Assembly (NCBI RefSeq): GCF_001552715.1
Contig: NZ_BCRS01000006.1
Coordinates: 1 to 64,000, forward strand
Length of the DNA: 64,000 nucleotides
From: Mycolicibacterium vaccae NBRC 14118 = CIP 105934
GTDB lineage: Bacteria; Actinomycetota; Actinomycetes; Mycobacteriales; Mycobacteriaceae
Reading direction: 5' to 3'
The notes under the pieces were generated by a model that saw only the letters and a list, made by a program, of their open reading frames with translations, ran no database searches and was not told the origin of the DNA. How positions within the stretch are numbered: the first letter of the stretch is position 1; each line of letters begins with the position of its first letter. Shown piece by piece: positions 59,547 to 64,000 of this stretch. The translations under genes and the position numbers were made by a program.

Positions 59547-60191
59547 ATGCCGCATCTGTTGCACATCGACACGTCGATCCAAGCCGAGCGATCGGTCACC
59601 CGGCGGCTGACGGCGAGAGCGGCGGGCCGCTGGCGTGCCGCCCATCCGGCGGGCACCGTGACCTACCGGGATATCGGCAGCAACCTGGTGCCCCATCTCG
59701 ACGCCGCTGGTGGATTGGCGGCCATGGTGCCGCCCCAGGACCACACGCCCGCACAGGCCGCGTCCTATGCGCGCAACGTCGCGATGATCGAGGAGATCAA
59801 GCAGGCGGACACCGTGCTGCTGGGCCTGCCGCTCTACAACTTCGGCCCACCGAGTGTGGTCAAGGCGTGGGTCGACCGCATCGTCGTACCCGGGGTGTCG
59901 TTCGACCCGGTGACCCAGCAGGGTCTGCTCGCCGGCACGGAGCTGATTGTGCTTGCTGCCCGCGGTGGCGGGTACGGCAGCGGCGCCCCGCGGGAGGGTT
60001 GGGATCACGCGGAACCCTGGCTGCCGCACGCGCTTTCGCTGACCGGAATGGTGCCTCGATTCATCAGCGCGGAGCTGACCATGGCCGCGGACAACCCCGC
60101 GATGGCCGGCCTGGTCCCGCTGGCGTCCCAGAGTCTGGCCGATGCCGAGGCTGAGATCGACACGCTGTGGGCGGTGAGCGTGCGCGCATGA
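59547..60191 (+). CDS. FMN-dependent NADH-azoreductase
   Basis: 214-residue flavodoxin-fold quinone/azoreductase: HLLHIDTSIQAERSVTRRLT (FMN phosphate loop), LPLYNFGPPSVVKAWVDRI and AARGGGYGSG are typical AzoR segments. AAGGAG lies five bases before the ATG. It reduces quinones or azo bonds using NADH, a common protective or co-metabolic activity near oxygenase genes. Control likely by the inverted repeat at 59510 and the MarR upstream. Confidence 0.85.
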   Translation: MPHLLHIDTSIQAERSVTRRLTARAAGRWRAAHPAGTVTYRDIGSNLVPHLDAAGGLAAMVPPQDHTPAQAASYARNVAMIEEIKQADTVLLGLPLYNFGPPSVVKAWVDRIVVPGVSFDPVTQQGLLAGTELIVLAARGGGYGSGAPREGWDHAEPWLPHALSLTGMVPRFISAELTMAADNPAMAGLVPLASQSLADAEAEIDTLWAVSVRA

Positions 60192-60301
60192 CATGGGGGG
60201 AGGAGCATCCGCGCCGGCAAGCGTCCCTCGCCGTCACGGAACCGTGGCCGCGAATCAGCTCTTGACGGTGCGGACTCGGTCCGGATCTCGCTGCACGAGC
60301 G

Positions 60302-60333
60302 TCAAGTACTTGATCTGAATGACAAGTACTTGA
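60302..60333. promoter_or_regulatory. Tandem CAAGTACTTG operators and promoter of the reductase gene
   Basis: TCAAGTACTTGA (60302-60313) and CAAGTACTTG (60323-60332), centres 20 bp apart, so on the same DNA face. They overlap TTGATC (60310-60315) and GATACT (60332-60337), a -35/-10 pair with 16-base spacing leading to the ATG at 60347. The core matches the reported KstR2 consensus AnCAAGnnCTTGnT at all but the first base. A TetR-type repressor of cholesterol-ring catabolism is suggested; none is adjacent. Confidence 0.65.
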
Positions 60334-60346
60334 TACTGTCGCGGGG

Positions 60347-61375
60347 ATGGCCGAGGATCGCAGCGCAGAAGGATTCGCCCCGCTTCGCATCGCGCGGGTG
60401 GTGCGCGAGACTTCCGACGCGGTGTCGCTGGTGCTCGACGTCCCTGACCACTGTTCGCACCGCTTTCGCTACCGGGCCGGCCAGTTCCTGACTGTGCGGG
60501 TCAGCCTCGACGGCCGCGACCTGCGTCGCTGTTACTCGATGTCCTCCGCGCCGGTCGAGGACGAACTGCGGATCACCGTCAAACGTGACCCCGGCGGCGT
60601 GGTGTCCAACTGGATCAACGACACGGTCAGCGCCGGCGATGAGCTCCACGCGGCGCCGCCCGAAGGAAAATTCGTTCTCCATGAGGGGGTTTCGGCGACC
60701 GCTCCACTCGTCGCGTTCGCCGGCGGCAGCGGCATTACGCCGATCATGTCGCTGCTTCGAACCGTGCTGACCGAATCCGATCGGCCCGTCAAACTGTTCT
60801 ACGCCAACCGCGCCCGTGATTCGGTGATCTTCGCCGACGTGCTGACCCGGCTGGCCGCCGCGCATCCCGACCGGCTGACCGTCCAGCATCACTTCGACGA
60901 GGACGGGGGAGTGGTGCGCGCGCCGGCGATCCAGTCCTTCGCCGGTGACCCCGGCGTCGGGGACTACTACATCTGCGGCCCCGCGCCGTTCATGGACACC
61001 GTCGAGAAGACCTTGCTGGCAGCCGGTGTGACCAAGGGCCGCCTGCATCTGGAACGGTTCACCGTCACCCCGATCGAGTCCGGCGCCGCCGACGCGCAGG
61101 AGACCGACGAGATCGTCATCGAACTCGACCACAAGAAGACCACCGCGGCGTACCGCAAGGGCGACACCCTCCTGCAGACCGCCCGCTCGGCCGGGCTGAA
61201 GGCACCGTACTCGTGCGAGACCGGTTCCTGTGGAACATGTATGGCACGCATCGTCGAGGGCAGCGCCCGCATGGTCAACAACGACGCTCTCGAGGACGAC
61301 GAGGTGGCCGAGGGCTGGGTGGTTACCTGCCAGGCGCTGCCGACCAGTCCCCGAGTGCACATGATCTACGAGTAG
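60347..61375 (+). CDS. Ferredoxin reductase-type Rieske oxygenase reductase (KshB-like)
   Basis: 342 residues in the order FAD domain, NAD domain, plant-type 2Fe-2S ferredoxin. FAD: RCYSMSSAP; NAD: FAGGSGITPIMS and YICGPAPFMD; cluster: CETGSCGTCMA plus a last Cys in VVTCQALP. KshB, the reductase of 3-ketosteroid 9-alpha-hydroxylase, has this layout. ATG at 60347 has almost no leader. It lies between two Rieske loci, the only such reductase seen, and should supply electrons to their alpha subunits. The tandem operator links it to steroid-type regulation. Confidence 0.9.
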   Translation: MAEDRSAEGFAPLRIARVVRETSDAVSLVLDVPDHCSHRFRYRAGQFLTVRVSLDGRDLRRCYSMSSAPVEDELRITVKRDPGGVVSNWINDTVSAGDELHAAPPEGKFVLHEGVSATAPLVAFAGGSGITPIMSLLRTVLTESDRPVKLFYANRARDSVIFADVLTRLAAAHPDRLTVQHHFDEDGGVVRAPAIQSFAGDPGVGDYYICGPAPFMDTVEKTLLAAGVTKGRLHLERFTVTPIESGAADAQETDEIVIELDHKKTTAAYRKGDTLLQTARSAGLKAPYSCETGSCGTCMARIVEGSARMVNNDALEDDEVAEGWVVTCQALPTSPRVHMIYE

Positions 61376-61387
61376 GAGCGGGCCGGC

Positions 61388-62152
61388 ATGCACAAGGACT
61401 CCCACGTGTCGCGGGTGGCGGTGATCACCGGCGGCGCCTCCGGCATGGGTGAGGCGACCAGCCACGAGCTGGGTCGGCTCGGGCACAAGGTCGCCGTACT
61501 CGACCTCAACGGTGACGCCGCCCGGCGCGTCGCCGAAGAGCTTCGCGCCCAGGGGTATCCGGCGCTCGGCGTCGCCGTCGACGTCACCGACCGGGTCGCG
61601 GTCGAGGAGGCGTTCGCCAAAGTCCGTGCCGAACTGGGGCCGGTGCACATCCTGGTGACCAGCGCAGGTCTGGTGGACTTCGCCCCGTTCCTGGAGATCA
61701 CCCCGCAGAACTGGCAACGCCTGATCGACGTGAACCTCAACGGAACCTTCCACTGCGCGCAGCTGGCCGTGCCCGACATGCTGGACGCGGGTTGGGGGCG
61801 CATCGTGATGATCTCGTCGTCGAGTGCGCAGCGGGGGTCGCCCGGCATGGCGCACTACGCCGCGTCCAAGGGCGCGTTGATCTCGTTCACCCGGTCGCTG
61901 GCGCGCGAGTACGGCCCGGCAGGCATCACGGTCAACAACATTCCGCCCTCGGGTATCGAGACCCCGATGCAACTTCAGTCGCAGCAGGCCGGCTTTCTGC
62001 CGCCCAACGAGCAGATGGCCGCCAGCATCCCGGTCGGCCACCTCGGCACCGGCGAGGACATCGCCGCGGCGGTGGGGTTCCTGTGCTCGGAAGCCGCAGG
62101 ATTCATCACCGGCCAGACACTCGGGGTCAACGGCGGATCGGTGATGGGATGA
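61388..62152 (+). CDS. SDR-family oxidoreductase
   Basis: 254 residues; TGGASGMG near residue 16, SAGLV replacing NNAG, Ser in ISSSSAQRG, YAASK. ATG start 12 bases after the reductase stop, so probably co-transcribed. It would oxidise the hydroxyl group introduced by the neighbouring Rieske oxygenase. Asn of NNAG replaced by Ser is a mild departure. Confidence 0.85.
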   Translation: MHKDSHVSRVAVITGGASGMGEATSHELGRLGHKVAVLDLNGDAARRVAEELRAQGYPALGVAVDVTDRVAVEEAFAKVRAELGPVHILVTSAGLVDFAPFLEITPQNWQRLIDVNLNGTFHCAQLAVPDMLDAGWGRIVMISSSSAQRGSPGMAHYAASKGALISFTRSLAREYGPAGITVNNIPPSGIETPMQLQSQQAGFLPPNEQMAASIPVGHLGTGEDIAAAVGFLCSEAAGFITGQTLGVNGGSVMG

Positions 62153-62188
62153 CTTCCCAGGTGCACACACGAGGAAAGGGAGGTTCCG

Positions 62189-63460
62189 ATGGGTAAGTGG
62201 CCCAAGCCTGCTGAGGGCAGCTGGACCGAGCACTACCCCGGCCTGGGTACTGGACCGGTATCGTTCCGCGACTCGGTCTCACCGGAGTTCTACGAGCTTG
62301 AGCGCGAGGCGATCTTCAAGCGCGCCTGGCTCAACATCGGCCGGGTGGAGGAGGTCCCGCGCGTCGGGAGTCACTTCACCAAGGAGATCGAGGTCGCCAA
62401 GACCTCGGTGATCGTGGTGCGAGGTCGCGACAACGAAATCCGCGCGTTCCACAACATCTGCCGGCACCGCGGGAACAAGCTGGTGTGGAACGACTTTCCC
62501 AATGAGGAAGTCAAGGGTGTGTGCCGGCAGTTCACCTGCAAGTACCACGGGTGGCGTTACGGGCTCGACGGTGAGCTCACCTTCGTCCAGCAGGCCGGTG
62601 AGTTCTTCGGCCTGGACACCGGCAAGCTCGGGCTGGCCCCCGTGCACTGTGACGTGTGGAACGGGTTCATCTTCATCAATCTCGACACCCAACCACGCCA
62701 GTCGCTGCGCGAGTTCCTCGGACCGATGATCACCGCGCTCGACGACTATCCGTTCGAGATGATGACGGAGCGTTACGATTTCGTCGCGCACAACAACAGC
62801 AACTGGAAGATCTTCGCCGACGCGTTCCAGGAGTACTACCATGTACCCTCGCTGCACAGCCAGCAGGTGCCCACCGAGGTCCGGCAGCCCAACGCGACGT
62901 TCGAGTGCGGACATTTCCAGATCGACGGGCCGCACCGGCTCGTCTCGACGGCCGGTACCCGACGCTGGCTGCTCGCTCCGGAATACATGTACCCAGTCGA
63001 GCGCGCCACCCGCAGCGGCTTGGTCGGGCCGTGGCGGACCCCCGAGACACATCAGTCGGCCGGCTTGAACCCCGGCGGTATCGAGCCGTGGGGGATCACG
63101 AACTTCCAGATCTTCCCGAACCTCGAGATCCTGATCTACCACGGATGGTATCTGCTCTACCGGTACTGGCCTACCTCGCACAACACTCACAAGTTCGAGG
63201 CCTACAACGCTTTTCACCCGGCGCGCACCGTGCGGGAACGCATCGAGCACGAGGTGGCGTCGGTGGTGCTCAAGGAGTTCGCGCTGCAGGACGCCGGCAT
63301 GCTCGGCGGCACCCAGGCCGCCCTGGAGTACGGCCTGGGAGAACCGGTGGTCGACGACTATCCGCTCAGTGATCAGGAGATCCTGGTCCGCCACCTGCAC
63401 AAGACGGCGGTCGACTGGGTCCAGGAGTACCAGGACGAGCGCCGCCCGGTGGGGGTGTGA
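62189..63460 (+). CDS. Rieske non-haem iron oxygenase, alpha subunit (copy 3)
   Basis: 423 residues. Rieske CRHRGNKLVW and CKYHGW motifs with the same long inter-motif stretch and extra Cys (GVCRQFTC); EYYHVPSLH supplies the His pair and LQDAGMLGGTQ the likely carboxylate. GGGAGG lies eight bases before the ATG. The catalytic half differs more from copies 1 and 2 than they do from each other (for example SLHSQQVPTEV), suggesting a different substrate. Coupled to its small partner by GTGA. No amidohydrolase follows; a TauD-like gene does. Confidence 0.92.
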   Translation: MGKWPKPAEGSWTEHYPGLGTGPVSFRDSVSPEFYELEREAIFKRAWLNIGRVEEVPRVGSHFTKEIEVAKTSVIVVRGRDNEIRAFHNICRHRGNKLVWNDFPNEEVKGVCRQFTCKYHGWRYGLDGELTFVQQAGEFFGLDTGKLGLAPVHCDVWNGFIFINLDTQPRQSLREFLGPMITALDDYPFEMMTERYDFVAHNNSNWKIFADAFQEYYHVPSLHSQQVPTEVRQPNATFECGHFQIDGPHRLVSTAGTRRWLLAPEYMYPVERATRSGLVGPWRTPETHQSAGLNPGGIEPWGITNFQIFPNLEILIYHGWYLLYRYWPTSHNTHKFEAYNAFHPARTVRERIEHEVASVVLKEFALQDAGMLGGTQAALEYGLGEPVVDDYPLSDQEILVRHLHKTAVDWVQEYQDERRPVGV

Positions 63461-63801
63461 CCGTGTCCGAATCACCGCGGCTGCCCAGCGCGTTCGCCGA
63501 GTACGAACGGTTCGCCGAGAAATGGTGCTTGCCAACCGAACCCGAGCGCTGGCAGGCGCGCCTGTCGACACCGATGGGGCAGATCCACGAGTTCTACGAC
63601 GCGTTCTCGCCGCGGTTCGAGGAGGCGATCGACTACTGCGACAAGTTCCCGCTCCAGGATCTGCCAGAGGATGTGCTCAACCTGCTGCACCTGGTCTATT
63701 CGATGATCATGGTGTCGATGGCCGTCGAGGTCTTCGGCACCCAGAAACCCGCCGATTCCGCCGACGCCGTCATCGACCGCGTCGGTGCCCCGGTGCCCTG
63801 A
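63457..63801 (+). CDS. Small partner protein of Rieske oxygenase (copy 3)
   Basis: 114 residues; FAEYERFAEKWCLPTEPERW, IDYCDKFPLQDLPEDVLNLL, then HLVYSMIMVSMAVE, match the paralogues at 31329 and 57219, with lower identity. GTG start inside the Rieske stop. Mostly helical, no cofactor motif. Three of three Rieske genes in the window carry this partner, so it is very probably part of the enzyme. Confidence 0.75.
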   Translation: MTVSESPRLPSAFAEYERFAEKWCLPTEPERWQARLSTPMGQIHEFYDAFSPRFEEAIDYCDKFPLQDLPEDVLNLLHLVYSMIMVSMAVEVFGTQKPADSADAVIDRVGAPVP

Positions 63802-63810
63802 GAGAGAAGC

Positions 63811-64000
63811 GTGGCCACGATGAAAGTTCTGAGCATCAACAAGCTCACCGCGTCCGTCGGCGCCGAGGTCGTCGGCCTCGACCCGCAGCACCTGGGCGTC
63901 GACGCAGCGCTCGGGGACGCGCTGCTGGATGCGCTGGAGGAGAACGGGGTGCTGGTGCTGCCGGGTCTGCATCTCAATCCCATTGCACAGGTGGAGTTCT
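63811..64000 (+). CDS. TauD/TfdA-like dioxygenase, N-terminal fragment
   Basis: Runs off the window end. The 63 visible residues, with KLTASVGAEVVGLD followed by LLDALEENGVLVLPGLHL, match the N-terminus of TauD/TfdA iron(II)/2-oxoglutarate dioxygenases. GTG at 63811 with AGAGAAG just before it; an ATG at 63820 is also possible. The HxD iron ligands are beyond the edge. It would add a hydroxyl to an acid, ending the third Rieske locus. Confidence 0.75.
   Translation, partial: MATMKVLSINKLTASVGAEVVGLDPQHLGVDAALGDALLDALEENGVLVLPGLHLNPIAQVEF

Overview
The window is GC-rich (roughly two thirds G+C), gene-dense actinobacterial DNA. It has many GTG starts, 4-bp ATGA/GTGA overlaps between genes, flavin/F420-type luciferase-like oxidoreductases, a mycofactocin-coupled SDR, a WS/DGAT acyltransferase, several acyl-CoA dehydrogenases and many TetR regulators. 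Together these point to a Mycobacterium/Mycolicibacterium-type genome; the species cannot be fixed from the sequence. I see no rRNA, tRNA, CRISPR, insertion sequence or phage gene, and no gene-free stretch longer than 300 bases.

Layout. (1) 1-7500 (+): the tail of a class III extradiol dioxygenase, then a tightly coupled operon with a KstD-like flavoprotein, an LLM oxidoreductase, an SDR, a cyclase-family protein, an FMN reductase, a C-C hydrolase-like alpha/beta hydrolase and an SDR. (2) 7564-17487 (+): a TetR regulator, a 3Fe-4S ferredoxin and its P450, an amidohydrolase, a pair of M24 proteins (one active-looking, one stripped of metal ligands), a divergent crotonase, a double CaiB/BaiF CoA-transferase and an SDR. 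(3) 17513-25726: lipid genes (epimerase, LPLAT, FadD, WS/DGAT), an APH-like phosphotransferase, the mycofactocin SDR and a second P450. (4) 25954-33568: a TetR regulator, a crotonase, and a long minus-strand operon running carboxymuconolactone-decarboxylase-like protein, Rieske oxygenase, small partner, amidohydrolase, SnoaL, ACAD, ACAD. (5) 33811-42821 (+): a complete beta-oxidation-like operon of amidohydrolase, ACAD, SDR, CoA-transferase, crotonase, thiolase, ACAD, TetR and a hypothetical gene. (6) 46782-42824 (-): TetR, ACAD, phosphotransferase, quinone oxidoreductase. (7) 54247-47064 (-): AveC-like membrane protein, MoxR ATPase, VWA protein, EXPERA/EBP-like membrane protein, epimerase, hypothetical, LLM oxidoreductase, with a divergent TetR. 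(8) 55165-64000 (+): a SnoaL protein bracketed by two copies of a long palindrome, two further Rieske/partner loci (one with amidohydrolase), MarR, azoreductase, a KshB-type reductase, an SDR and the start of a TauD-like dioxygenase.

Working together. The gene set reads as an oxidative catabolic island for a bulky alicyclic or polycyclic molecule (steroid- or terpenoid-like is my inference, not shown). P450s and Rieske oxygenases would hydroxylate, SDRs and the KstD-like enzyme would oxidise, hydrolases would open rings, and CoA-transferases, ACADs, crotonases and thiolase would degrade the side chain or opened ring. One KshB-like reductase (60347-61375) sits between the last two oxygenases and may serve all three.

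The most unusual items are: a Rieske oxygenase module repeated three times, each copy translationally coupled to a roughly 115-residue partner that is not a classical beta subunit, and two copies carrying an amidohydrolase whose HxH metal motif is replaced by ExN; an AveC/MoxR/VWA/EXPERA membrane operon; a CoA-transferase fusion whose junction is a perfect palindromic element; and several candidate operators, including paired CAAGTACTTG boxes at 60302-60332.
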